This document shows, one piece after another, positions 35,947 to 48,100 of a stretch of 64,000 nt of DNA. The first letter of the stretch is position 1. The number at the start of each line of letters is the position of its first letter. The notes under the pieces were generated by a model, which saw nothing but the letters and a program-made list of their open reading frames with translations, was not told the DNA's origin and made no database searches. Made by a program: the position numbers and the translations under genes. The stretch is from Ampelocalamus luodianensis (Eukaryota; Streptophyta; Magnoliopsida; Poales; Poaceae), in contig CM070628.1 of assembly GCA_036346255.1 (NCBI GenBank), positions 21,281,840 through 21,345,839 of the forward strand. Direction: 5' to 3'.

Positions 35947-36191
35947 GGGTGGATCTGGCCGGTGATTAGACGAGCAGTCGAGCTAGCGACTGACGACCAT
36001 AATCGAAGTCCCTGGTGTCATGGAATAGGATCCGGCACGGCTGCGGCGGCGGGACAATTTTCCAATCCTATGCTATGATGAACCGGATTGCGGCGAAGAT
36101 AATCGAATAAGCATGCAAAGTTCAGTACTGGCAGGTATACTGGCAGGTGCAAGAAGCTCCAATCGTCGTGGTCGAGACTACAGACGTTCGG

Positions 36192-39100
36192 TAGTGCCGT
36201 GCCCGACAGCCCGAGGCACGGCACTGTATACCTGGCCCAGCACAGACCGGTTTGTTTATAGGTCATATCAATTCATACCATGTTTGGGTCGTCACTCAAG
36301 CACGGTGGACTGGCCCGACACGGTATAAACAGTATCGGATCGTGCCAGATACGGCATGAGCCTTGCACGGCCTATCTGGCCCACGTCCAAAGCTGAGCAG
36401 TGGGCGGCGCCCGAGCCGCCGGGAGGAGAGGAGGCGGTGCGACACCGCGGGGAAGGAGGAGGAGAGCGAGAAGAGGAGGCCCGGAGAGAGGAGGCGGTGC
36501 GGCGCGGGGCGAGGGAGAGCCGAACGGAGGGGAGGGGAGGCGGACGGGCCGACGCCGAGGAGGAGGAGGCGCGGCCGCGCGGCCGGAGGAGGCGAAGCTG
36601 CACGAGCCGATTCGCCGGGAGGAGAGCAGGAGGCGACGCGAAGGGAGGCCGCCTTGGAGGGCGGTAGTGCTACAGTGGTGTGGTGTGGCGTGGCGTGCGG
36701 TAGTGCCTGTGCTGCACTCGGGTGAGCACACCTTCTGCCGCGGCGAGGCATCTTGATGAGGAGCGAGGCGGTGCAAGCGTGCGGCCTGGCCGCACGAGCC
36801 AGCGTGGAGGGAGGCGGCAGAGCAGAGGGAGGCGGCCAGCGGCGTAGGGGAGCGGCGGCACTACTGAGGTGTAAATGCACGCGGCGAGCGAGGGTAGGCG
36901 GCCGAGCGGCGGCGACTTGTGGACCGTGCACTGCACGCACGGCCGTTAAAATCTAGCTGTTGTGGCATTTTTGAACTTTTTTGACCATTTGTGTCTTTAA
37001 AAATGGCAAAAAATATTCAAAAAATCCTAAAAATTTTCCTATAAATAGCCACCATACCCCCCTCATTCAACACCCCTCCATTTCTCATTCTTTCTTTGAA
37101 ATTATGTTGTGCAAATTCTAATTCGTGTTGAGCTAATTTGGCAAAAATTCAAAAATTATGCCAAATTTTGAAAAATTCAATTTTCGACAACAAGTTAGCA
37201 AAAGAGGCACAATACTATTTTTCACATACTTTTGTTGTTAGTGTTTGTTATGCTAAGATGAAAGCAATAATAGTGTTAGTTTCGATTATGCAGTTTTCGT
37301 TATGAACAGTCCTTACGACAGCTTTGCTCTTGGTGATTACGGACTTTCACCGGAGAAATTGCATCCATGGAGGCAGCTGCGGCTATCTCAAGCCAGCCGA
37401 AGATTTTACCGGAAGGGCAAGGCGGTGTTCCGTCTTCAGGCTCTATGGCAGCATCAGTCTCCATGCCAACCGGTTCAAAGAGGTCGAGATCGTCTACATC
37501 GGGAGTGTGGGAGAATTTCGACACAATAACCAAGCAAGACGCATAGGGAAATTAGGTACCATATGATATTTGCAAAATTTATCGCAATGAATTGTCCGCA
37601 ATGTCTCACAGTGGAGCAGGGAACATGTTTAGACATGCTACAAGATATAAGGCCAAGCAAGGATTGGTGATAAGGCAGACGCAACTACAGTACAACCTGA
37701 TGGTACGGTACATAGCTGGGACTATAATCCTCAGGTAGCCCGCCAATCTCTCTATCGTTTAATTGCTTCTGAGGATTTACCGTTAGGGTTTGGGGAATCT
37801 ACTTCTTTCCAAAATTATGTTAGGACTGCGCATAATCCTAGATTTTCTTCCGTTTCTAGACAGACAACAGCTAATGATCTAGTAAAATACTACAATGAAC
37901 GTCGTAATAAAATAAAGGAACTATTTAGTACGTGCACATTTTTGGTGGCCCTGACCTCGGATATATGGAGTGGTCGGGCTAGGGAGGATTGCCTTAGCGT
38001 AGTTCTGTATTATGTTAATGACGACTGGGTAATGGAGAAAAGGATTATAGGTTTGAAATTAATTGATATAGCACATACGGGTGAGAATATTGCGAACTGT
38101 ATTATCAAAGTCGTGGAAGACTTTGGTCTTACAGACAAAATATTCTCAATTACTTTAGACAACGCCGCTTCAAACTATAGGGTCATAGACATTCTTACTC
38201 AAGTGTTGAGTACATACGCCGATTCCTTCTTGCTACATCAACGATGCGCTTGTCATATTATCAATCCTATAGTCAAATATGGTTTGAAGAGGTTGAGTCC
38301 GTATATTAAAGCTTTTCACGATGCGATTTCTCTCTTGAATAATTCTAACGTAAGAATAGCATAATATAAGAACTTCTACAGGGCGATGGGTGTACGTCTA
38401 AGAAAGTTCGGTTTGAACATGGAAGTAAGGTGGAACTCTACTTATCTCATGCTTAAGAGTCTTTTACCATACAAGAGCAATGTTTCTGTTTTTATTCAAA
38501 CGCACTATCAGAACACTGACGGTAGTATACTATTGACTGAGCAACATTGGTTTATTGCTGAGAAGATACTGTCATTTTTAGAAAAATTTATGAGGTCACT
38601 GTTGCTTTGTCCACTATCTACTATCCAACATCTCCTATCATTGTGCATAGTATTTTACATATTGCTACTCAATTGAAAATGCATAAAAATAACTTAGTTT
38701 TACGTGATGCTATTGTTTCCATGAAATCTAAATACCTTAAATATTGGAGAGAAATCCCTTACCCATATGCATTTGCATTTCTTTTAGATCTTAGAGGTAA
38801 AATTGATGCATTTGATAGTGTACTTGATCTTCTTAGTGAAGCTACAGGGCTAGACTACATTAACTATTTTACAGAAGTTTGTTCTCGGCTATACGAGGTT
38901 TACCAAAGATATAAAAATAAGTTCCGGGGAGTCCGCTCGCAATGACCTCCAGTAGCCCCCACCTCAAGTAGCGAGACAAATATGTAGGACAAGATCTTCG
39001 GTGGCTCTTCTTCTAGGTCCAGGTCTTCTTCTTCTACACCGCCGCCTACTCAGCCAAGACCCACAAGGAGCGGGGAACTATCCACCTATCTGGACAGCGA

Positions 39101-39784
39101 TACGGTGGATTTAAACTCAAAAGGCTTCAAAATTTTGCAATGGTGGTAAGCCCATAAGTTAACATGTGTTAACTATTTCTGTCTCGACGGTTTCCTCTGA
39201 GTTTGCTTTTAGTCTTTCTGAAAGAATATTGGAGAGAAGAACAAGTCTCACAAGTGATATGGTAGAGATACTTCTAACTGTGAAGGACTGGGAATAAGCT
39301 GATTCATGAAGACAACACTCTGTGGAAAATTCAGAGTTGTTGAAGGTGTTCAAAAATATGTACTTAGACGATGACACGTAGAACAAGGATGTATGTAGAG
39401 CTATAGGTTATACTCTTTTTCCTTTACCAAGGTTTTCTCATTTTGAGTTTTTACTTGGCAAATATTTTAATGAGGCAGCTAGTTGAACATTAATAAAGCT
39501 CTTTATTACATTTTCAATATGATTGTCTAAATTTTTTTGGATTTTTTCTAGTTTTTTCTGACCTAACTGGGCTAAATGGGCGATCTTGGCCCAGGAATAA
39601 ACAGCTCGTGTCGGCCCAACACGACACAAATGGACGATGGGCCATGTTTGGGCCCCTCCCCAGCATGTGGGCTGGCATGGCACGACCCATCTAATAGCCG
39701 AGCTAGGATGGGTCGTGCCTAGATGGGCCAGGCCGGCTCGTGCCCGTGCCGGGCCGGGTCGGGCCACCCATTTGGCTAGCACTA
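36192..39784 (+). mobile_element. hAT transposon, decayed
   Basis: The right end (reverse strand) reads TAGTGCTAGCCAAATGGG and continues into CGGCCCGGCACGGG-rich subterminal sequence, typical of grass hAT elements. The left end is tentatively set at TAGTGCCGTGCCCGACAG (36192), also followed by GGCACGG words. An exact 8-bp target duplication was not found. Between left end and transposase, 36400-36960 is a strongly GC-rich block with low-complexity frames and no recognisable domain. Confidence 0.6.
37367..39390 (+). pseudogene. hAT transposase, decayed
   Basis: From the ATG at 37367 one frame reads through a Ser-rich start to VWENFDTITKQDA and a BED zinc finger, where the second Cys of the CxxC pair reads Tyr and internal stops occur. 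A 140-codon segment (37942-38364) carries LTSDIWSGRAREDCLSVVL, the FSITLDNAASN block and LHQRCACHIIN of the hAT catalytic core. Then come NMEVRWNSTYLML and the insert domain up to 38945. The C-terminal dimerisation region (ELSTYLDSDTVDLN near 39080 to about 39390) is broken by stops. No active protein is likely. Confidence 0.85.
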
Positions 39785-39879
39785 GTTCTTGGCCAAAGTA
39801 GCCCTTACCGTGTCCAATAGCAAAACCAGCCTCCCCACCCATCAAATACAAAAAGGATGTTCTTGGCCAAAGTAGCCCT
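39783..39879. repeat. 21-bp direct repeat
   Basis: GTTCTTGGCCAAAGTAGCCCT occurs at about 39785 and about 39859, 74 bases apart, immediately outside the hAT right end. Origin unknown. It may mark an old insertion footprint. Confidence 0.85.
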
Positions 39880-40199
39880 CGTCGCTCGGCTTTTTTTATT
39901 GCTTCCCCCGAAGGGCATGTAATTTTTCGGATGCTTTTATCGTTATTACTGTAGTCGTAGTTAATTAGCCTTAGTCAGCTAGTCGTAATTAATACAGCTT
40001 TTGTTGTAACGTTTATAATATAGTTATAGTTATCAACATAACTGGGAAGGATACTGTGATGACGAAAGAAATGGACAAATTAGCCGGCGTCAACTAGTGC
40101 AAAGCCGCCGTTGACGACCTTCGGGAGTCCGTTCGCAACTGGAAAAAAGAAGGATAGCACCACCAAGTCTATCAGCGGATGCGCCGCCTTCGTGCTTGT

Positions 40200-40480
40200 A
40201 AGTTACTCAGTAATCTTATTCGTTGCATTTAGTATTTTACACATCAATAAGTAGTAAAATGTGTAGAGCAGGATCACAATAATTATTAACCTTAGATTCC
40301 AGTAGAACAGATCACACACATCAGTAATTTTTATCGCAAACAAAACGTAGTCTACCACACGCAGTAACAAATATGTTTCAACTTCAGTAAAACGAACACT
40401 AACCAGTAATAGTGTCCGCACGTATCGCATTCAGTAAACACATGAACAACGTTTAGTAATACGTATTTTAACAAGCAATA
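40200..40480 (+). repeat. AGTAA-motif-rich intron, block 1
   Basis: The word AGTAA (often CAGTAA followed by A or T) occurs about eight times in 280 bases, all on the + strand, spaced 20-40 bases. Similar blocks are at 41505-41690, 41875-42050, 42375-42440, 44690-45000 and 62880-63250. Confidence 0.8.
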
Positions 40481-41309
40481 AATTGTACGAGTCAGATATA
40501 CTATCTCGACAACCTGAGGTGCGTCCATAGCATCGACGCCGTCGAGACTCCACGCCTTCAGATACTTCACGTCCACTCTCCGACAAGATAGTCGTGGTGA
40601 TGCGGGACGAAGGCACCGGATGACATCGACACATTTGGCAAGCTCGGCGTGAGTTACCGATGTTTGTCCGTAGCGATGAAATACTATGTTCATTTCAAGA
40701 ATGTGATTAACGCATAATAGTAATTCATTCGTGTCGTTTGAATGGCCAGTTTAGGAGGAGGGAGGGGACCTGTTACTAGCACGGAGCGATGGAAATGCCA
40801 CACCCATCGGAGTTACCCACACAACCCGTCGTGGTGCATTTCCCGAGCCTACACGCCCTTCTCGGCAACGTTATTGGATCGTTAGGCAAAGGGAAGTGGC
40901 ACCTAGTGATGGAGGCGCTGGAGAGGTTCGACGACGAGGTTAGGAGGGCGATGAGGCAGACGGAGAAGGCCATGGGGCAGATACAGAGGGTGCAGCACAA
41001 AATCGAGATGGCATAGACGAAGGTAGTCAATATCATCAGGAAGCTGCTCGGGGCGACAGATGCGTCTGGATAGATGTATCGCACAGGCGGGGCAAAAAAG
41101 GCGACGAGCGGCAAGAAGGCGCAGGTGTCAGAGCGCTTAGGTACACCCCCACGCCGACACATGTAGTGTTCTCGGACTCTTCTGCGTAGCTAGCGCAGGA
41201 GGAGACCGCAATAACGTCTGTAGCAACATCATCGTCATCGGTCGAGGTCACAGCAACCCCCACGCCCATCGATATTGTCATCCGGGCAATAGCATCGCCG
41301 TCTGCCCTG

Positions 41310-42060
41310 GCTTTGGAGACAGCAACCCCAGCCCTAGAGTATACAGAATCGCCTGCAACCCAAACGTTAGTTGAGCCTGCCAACCCGACCGCAATGGCAC
41401 CGGTAGCAGCATTGTCGCCTCCCGCGATGCATCCAAGAGGTACCGTCTACGTACCCAAGAAGAGGTGGAGGGTGACGAATCTCAAGGTATGCACCGCATA
41501 ACAATAAAACATTGTAATATATGTAGTAAATAGACACAATATACATAGTAAATAACAGCAAACATAGTAAACATACAAAGGGAACACAAGAGAGCAAGTA
41601 AGGTGCACATAGTAATTTTGTGTTCACAATACAGTAATCATTAAAGCAGTACACAACAATTTACTAATTAAGTGAATCTATTCTAGCGCAAGCCAGGTGA
41701 GGAGGACACTTGAGCCCACCACCTCGGCTACAACGGCGCCAGCACCAGCACCAGCACCAGCTTCACACCCCCCTGTGCATCCAGGAGGTTTCGTCTATGT
41801 CCCAGCGTCGTCGTTGTTCCATCCGATGCAAGAAGAGGGGGAGGGCGACGAACCTCAAGGTACACACCGCATCACAGTAAAACATTGTAACATGACCAGT
41901 AAATAGGTATATTATACATAGTAAACAACAGCATACATAGTAAACTAACAAAGCAAACGTAATAGAGCGAGCAAGGCATACGCAGTAATTGTGTTTTTCT
42001 CAACACAGTAATCATTAAAGCAACACATGGTAATTTACTGATTAAGTGTATTGTTCTCGT
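41310..42060 (+). repeat. tandem exon-intron duplication
   Basis: Two consecutive units, about 41430-41690 and 41780-42060, share the exon words VYVP and DEPQG/TNLKV coding sequence. They also share a donor (CTCAAGGT) and an intron in which the same words follow in order: ACATTGTAA, AGTAAATAG, CATAGTAAACA, AGCAAG, CAGTAATCATTAAAGCA, TTTACT followed by a branch-like TAAGTG. One exon with its intron has been copied in tandem. Confidence 0.75.
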
Positions 42061-43300
42061 GCAAGCGACATCGAGTTAAGCATCGACAACATAATAGACT
42101 TGATCGAAGCCGATGCGATCCCGAGGTTACACCCTGCCACATACACAACACATGCCCTAATCGTAACGGCGGTTGCGGCGGGCCACGAGTCACTGCCCGC
42201 CATCCCAGAGCAAACTGAGATACCGAATGCAGTAAAACACGTACGCATGGTCAAGTAATGTTGGTCGTTCTTACAATAATTCATATCTGATTTCTTTTTA
42301 TCACAGAAGATGGTAAACAAGGGATACATCGAAGTCCCGTCGAAGCCCCCCGACAGTAAAGGAGCACACGGAGGTAATGACAAAGTAAAACACGAAGGGG
42401 AAAGAAGTAATTTTACTAATTTTTGACAGTAACATGTTCCATTTTTATTCCTTTTTGCAAAGTGCGAAGGAGACCGAAACCATCGCATCGGAGGGCCTCC
42501 ACTAGTAAAGGAGGTAGAGGAGGCCCCTATTGCCATGAGCAAAGTCAAGGAGGCTCAAATGGCTAGCGTTAGCACGCCAAAGGTACATACTTGGAGGGCC
42601 AGACAATAATATGCGTGACATGTCAGAAATTTGTTGGACACATGATAGTAAAATAAGAGACATGAGTCTATTTTCCGCATGACGCCACCGCCAAGCCAAA
42701 GCTTAAGATAAAACTTGCCAATCCTAGGCCAACAAAGACGACAGGCACAACGGTGACCAAAAAGGGGGCGCATGTGGAGAAGACAATTGTAGGTAAGAGA
42801 GCCCCCAACCCAGTGATCTTTGGTATGTTAGGAAGAGGTGGAAAAGCTCCCAACAAGCCGGTGTCACCATTCAAGCCGTACAAAAGGTGGCTGGAAGTAC
42901 CCATGGCCACAATCATGGAGGTGAGGGAGCTGATATGCAACGACGAGAGCCTCAAAAGGTAGGGAGAATATGTCACACATTTTTACCGATACGTGTATGT
43001 TTTGTTACTGCACTGCCATTAAAGAGTTTACTAGATCGACCAACTTTTTGTTTTATTGAGGTTCCACTTATGTTTTACTACACGACATTCTTACTACAGC
43101 CTTGCTCTACTCAAGTCCAAATGACCAGTTCATAGAGGCCATTTGGAAAAGACATTGCAGAGTCATTCAAGGACAGATAGATGACTAAAGACATGTTCAT
43201 CTCTCAGTTCATCGAGTGTTTGCACCAAGACGACACTGACCTGAGGCCACAAAGCAATGGGTACAGGGCATTCCTCCCCATCGAACTGTCGGTAAGATGT

Positions 43301-44667
43301 TGTCGAACCCAGGAGTAGAAGGATCCCAGATTCTCTATATTTTTCACACTAGTCTAGGAACAGGTAGTGTACACAGTCCAACAAAAATGATAGCAAGTCT
43401 ATATCACGCATCTTATTCATATTATCAGAGTTTTATTACAAAAGAGCACAAGGCCTAAAGAAAAGTACAACCGAAAGCATAATTAAGGTAGTAGTAGGCC
43501 ACACGATATGCCACAAGTAATCGTTTGGGGCACGGCCTAGTCGTCCAAGTCCTCACCAGCCACGTAGTACTCCTACTCTAATCAACAATTTATTAAGCAA
43601 GCTGAGTACGAAACGTACTCTGCAAGATACACCCAATAACAAGATATAATGCATGAAGGTATAACAAAAGATAGCTTATATGGCTAAGTTTGCATAAAGT
43701 GATATTTTTAGTTTAAATATCTTTACTAAGTTTCAAGGCAATTACTATATCTAGAAAGTGATTTTAATTTTTTTTAATCATCATTTTGAGTGTAGGATAA
43801 ATCTCCATACACGATAGGCGAGGTAAACACCGTGTAGAACATGCGACGGCAATGCTCCCCATGTAGATGATGAAGTCCGGGCTCCAACGACGGCAACACA
43901 ATCGACAATAAGCGAGGCTCGCAACCGACGGCTTCAAACTTCAATTCCGTCATGTGGGGATTGAGGAGCTAGGGCTACAGTGAGAGCACGAGGAGGATTG
44001 CAAAGGATACTCCTTTTATAGGGTGAGGGATGGCCGAGGCGGAGAATGTGTGCGGTGGTTTTAAGGCAGCGCGACGCAAAGCGCAAATGTGAGTAAAGGA
44101 GGGGAAATGGCCGATTAGTGCGCAAGTGAGTGGAGGAGATCATCGGCGTAAATGCGCATGATCACGAGTAGAAAATGGTGCTTGAATGCATGAGAACGGC
44201 GAGAATAGCGACGGAGCTCACACGATCGAGGAGGAAGGAGCGCGGGCGGGCTCGCCTATTAGCGAGGAGAGAGGAGAGCGCGCGAGCGGCGCACGCGTGG
44301 GCAATGCGCGGCGGGAAAGAAGAAAAAATGACATGTGCTAGAGAGGAAAAAATGGGTCACGGGAAAAGAATTTAGCCTAAGATCCAAAATCTGATTTTTA
44401 ATGATTTTCGATTTACAGAAACTGAAAGAATTCAAATAGGCTTTTAGAAAATAGAAAATAGAGTTCAAAAATTCTGGAAAAATTCATAGAAATTTCTTGA
44501 ATTATTTTGAACTTAATAAAATTATTTCCAACTCAAAAATGGTATTTAGATTTGCAAATAAATTATTTTGGCTTTAAAATAAATATGGAAAAACTTTTAA
44601 AATCTAGAAAATTCAAGAAAATTAATTAAGTTTTCTTTTTAACAAAATGAAATTTTGGGATGTTGCA
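43301..44667 (-). mobile_element. gypsy solo LTR, 1367 bp
   Basis: On the minus strand it starts TGCAACATCCCAAAAT and ends GGGTTCGACA, with TG and CA ends. Flanking 5-bp repeats GATGT (43296-43300 and 44668-44672) are exact. The opening is a slight variant of TGTAACATCCC, a common gypsy LTR start. It lies inside an intron of the Ulp1-like unit, just after a GTAAGA donor. No internal region present. Confidence 0.88.
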
Positions 44668-44672
44668 GATGT

Positions 44673-45139
44673 TTTTGTCGCAAAGCCTCTTTTTTTTACA
44701 GTAAATAGTCACTCGAGTAGCAGTAAATTTACTCATCACCCTCGGTAAGTTTTACACTAATGTGTTTCAGCCCGTCGACATAAACTGCTAAATGTAGAGG
44801 AGTACGTAAAAACCGAGCAGTACAGTTGTGAGTAGGTCGTGAACATGATGAAGGAGCACATGGTGGCGGAAGACATCATGCGCGTAAAGCTGTTAAGTAA
44901 TTTATTGTCTATCCGACGCGTATCTAGTAAATTATCTTTCATGATCCAGTAAATTACATTTTTCATTACAGTAAAGCTGATAAATAATTTTTTATGGGTT
45001 TTTATACCCATTTTTCAGCTCTTCCTCCTAGTTTTACACAATCATCACTGGTCCGTTTACTGCTTCAACATAGCGTAGAAGTGTGTGGAAGTACTGGACT
45101 CCAATGATTACAAGCAGAAGGGTACAAAAGTAATGAACT
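44673..45139 (+). pseudogene. Ulp1-like gene, middle part with catalytic His
   Basis: After an AGTAA-containing intron end and the acceptor TGTGTTTCAG, a frame reads VEEYVKTEQYS then NMMKEHMVAEDIMRVK (44795-44890). A second AGTAA-rich intron follows (44890-45018). The next exon reads HHWSVYCFNIA then VEVLDSNDYKQKGTK (45045-45130). HWSVYCF holds the catalytic His of C48 proteases, and VLDS the Asp. The reading is interrupted at 45140 by a gypsy LTR and resumes at 62474. Confidence 0.75.
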
Positions 45140-48100
45140 GTAACGTCCCGTTTGTCCTGAGTCTTTAAGCTTTTTAAAAATAAAAATAACCATTTGGTTT
45201 TGTTGAGAGTTCAAAGCTTAACTTGAAGATTTCAGAAATTTGGAGATTTAACTCGATATAACTAAACTTCGACTAAATCCAGTTGTCTGGTGTTCTTTGT
45301 TCGTTGGAAGCTCCTCACTGCTCTTTGGCTTTTAGCCTCTTTTTCTCTGTTTGCCATGTTTGCCCTCTAGGCTAGCGTTTCCCCTCTAGGTATCCCTCCT
45401 TCTCTAGAACTTCTTCTTGCTGGACATTCCCCGATGCCCAGACCCTCCTTTTGTCGGACATCTCTTGATGTCCAGATCCCTCTCATCTTTCTGACCCTCT
45501 CTTCTTCTCTCAGGACCTCCCTTGAGTTCCTCTTTTTGGACCTCTTACCCCGGTTTTCCCACCTTTTGGAGATATCCTCCCTTGGGATTTCCCTTTCATC
45601 CGGACCTCTCCTTCTTTGGGATTTGAGGGTCTAGACCTCCCTTCAGCTGGACCTCCTTGTGGGTTCAACTTATTTAGTTCTCTGGACCTCTCCTTGTAAT
45701 CTTTTGTATGGACTTCCTTTAGTCCAGACCTCCCCTTTTGTTGGTTTGAATATCTTTGTGTTTAGACTCCCCTTTTTGGTCTAAACCCCTAGCCCTGTCT
45801 AGGTCTCCTTTGATCTAGACCTCTTTCCCCTTTTGTACCTCCCCGCAGACCTCTCAACGTACATATGGAAACCCTTGAGTTCATTTGGGCATCCCAGAGT
45901 CCCTCTAGACCTCCTTGTACCCATATGGACCTCCTTGTATCCATATGGAACTCCTTCCGGACCTCCCCTTGTCCTTCGGACCTCCTCTGTGTCCTTTAGG
46001 ACCTTCCCTAGCCTGTTTGGACCTCCCTTGCATTCTTTTGGGATCTCCTTCGCTTGATCGGAAGGTCCAGACCTCCTTAAGTCTAGACCTCCTTAGCGGT
46101 TGGATCTACCGTTTGCTTTTGTGGTCGCACCGCTCAAGGTTTTGCCTTCATCACCTAAGGACCGTTTGATGCTTTTTGGACGGCCCGATCCTGAGGGCAC
46201 GTTCGTTGGTCTGAACGTCCCATCCCTCTCGAACCATCCGATCTGAATCAGACGGCCCCAGCCTTCCCCACGTATCCTTAGCCGCTCAGACCTCCCCCTC
46301 GTTAGATCTGACCGTTAGGACCTCCCTCTCGGAGATCTTAGTCGCTCAGACCTCCCCCTTGTTAAATCTGACCGTTAGGACCTCCCTTTCAGAGATCTTA
46401 GCTGCTCAGACCTCCCCTTATTAGATCTGGCCGTTAGGACCTCCCTCTTGGAGATCCTAGCCGCTCGCACTCCCCTTGTTAGATCTGGCCGTTAGGACCT
46501 CCTTTTTGTGGAGATCTAACCATCAGGACCTCCTCCTTGCTTTTGATCTTGACTGTCGGACCTCCCCTTTTGGAGATCTAACCGTGAGGACCTCCCCTTG
46601 CTTTTGATATTGACCATCGGACCTCCCCTTGGGAGATCTAACTGTCAGGACCTCCCCTTGCTTTTTGTCTTGACCGTCGGACCTCCTCTTTTTGGAGATC
46701 TAACCGTCAGGACCTCCCCTTGCTTTTGATCTTGACCATCGGACCTCCTCTTTTGGAGATCTAACCATCAGGACCTCCCCTTGCTTTCGATCTTGACCGT
46801 CGAACCTCCCCTTTTGGAGATCTAACCGTTAGGACCTCCTCGGGTTGTGCCTTTTGGACCTCTTGTCCATAGGACCTCCTTGTTGGGTGTCTGTTGGACC
46901 TCTTGTCCATCGGATCTCCTCGTTGTTTCGTATCTCCTCTGTGTGTTTAGACCTATGTGGTCTAGACCTCCCTCTCCGAGTGTTTAGACCTTTGTGGTCT
47001 AGACCTTCTCTGTGTGTTTAGACCTTTGTGGTCTAGACCTTCTCCTTTGTGTGTTTGGACCCTTGTGGGCTAGACCTCCTCTTTGTGCAGACCTCTTTGT
47101 TGCTTTAGGACCACCTGTCCTTGCAGGACCTCCTCCTTGGATCTCCTTGCAGGACCTCCTCCTTGGACCTCCTGTCCCAGGACCTCCCTGTGGTCTTTTT
47201 ACAAAGACCACCTATGCGGGTTAAGACCTCCCTCTGGTCATGACCTCTGGTCTTTTTGCAAAGACCACCTTGGTGGGCTGAGACCACCCCTTTTGACTAG
47301 TCTGTTCACCCTAGTTTGATTGGCCTCTTTGTTAGTCTTGACCCATCCCCTTTTGTCAGTCCTGTCAGTACCTTTTTCTACCTCTTGTCCCATCATTTCT
47401 AGTGCAAAAGTCTGTGCCCTTTTAGTGTTGTCAGCCTTCCTCTTGTCCCTTTCGTTACCTATTCTAATCCTTTCTAGTGCCCTCTGGCAGTGTGCCTTTG
47501 TACCAATACACTGATTTTGGTCACCCCTTTTTGTGCTGCTTCATTCCCCTTTTCCTTTAATTAGAGCACCGAGAGCACCACTGCCTCCTTGTTCTTCACT
47601 CTAGCTTCACCCTCGGTTTCTCTTGGTTCTGGGAGCTTCTCAAGTTTCCTGTTCGGACCTCTTTGGTTCTAGACCTCCTCTCTGGACCTCTTCCTCCCCG
47701 TGGACCTCCTCTCTGCTTGCCTTAAGTAAGTTCTTTTGGATTTCGTGGGGTTCTTCTTTGCTTATTTGGTTTCTTTGCGCACGTGTAGATTTCGTTTGTT
47801 CCTGAGGAGCTCGTGGTTCAAGCTACATCAACTGAAGCCTTTCTCTTCAATAGACGCAAGTCGTGGACCTTGATCATTTTGATCCCATTCTGCAAAGTTA
47901 TTTTGATTTGCTAAACTTGCATGGCTATCTTTATAGAAAATGGTTTGGGCGGTAGCTATATCCTACTTGATATTAAGCCTTCTTGGAAATTGGTACTTGA
48001 CATGTTGACATGAACTCCTTGGTCACTTTAGTTTGGGTAATGCTAGTTGGTATCTTTTGTTATTGCCAACAGGGACCTTATGTTTAATGCTTAGCCCTGC

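Larger units (their letters stand above)
40050..43295 (+). pseudogene. Ulp1-like gene or element, 5' part
   Basis: Exon-like segments alternate with AGTAA-rich introns. Examples are 40072-40200 (VDDLRESVRNWKKEG), 40500-40690 (YLDNLRCVHSIDAVE), 40789-41490 (a frame with RFDDEVRRAMRQTEKAMGQ, then a Thr/Ala/Pro-rich tail), 41690-41865, 42060-42255, 42690-42960 (FKPYKRWLEVP, MEVRELICNDE) and 43120-43293 (MFISQFIECLHQDDTDL, GYRAFLPIELS). The last precedes a GTAAGA donor. This layout matches plant Ulp1-domain proteins, often carried by transposons. Stops occur in several exons (for example 41014, 41182). Exon limits are approximate. Confidence 0.55.

Noticed and set aside
35476..35965. Overlapping plus-strand frames of 134 codons
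   Set aside because: These are antisense to ALMT exon 1, whose membrane segments and splice phase support the minus strand.
36296..36940. 214-codon Arg/Pro/Ser-rich minus-strand frame
   Set aside because: Low-complexity reading of the GC-rich block inside the hAT element. All frames are open there for compositional reasons, and no motif is seen.
40352..40693. 113-codon minus-strand frame
   Set aside because: The plus strand in the same place gives YLDNLRCVHSIDAVE-like text in keeping with the surrounding Ulp1-like exons, and the minus frame reads through an AGTAA-rich intron.
46250..46860. Centromeric-type satellite
   Set aside because: The 62-66 base units are few, vary, and lie inside one LTR between unique LTR sequences. 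No monomer of about 150-180 bases is seen.
45434..47319. Leu/Pro/Ser-rich frames over the GACCTCC array
   Set aside because: The frames arise from the repeat unit and are open in several phases. No start context or domain.
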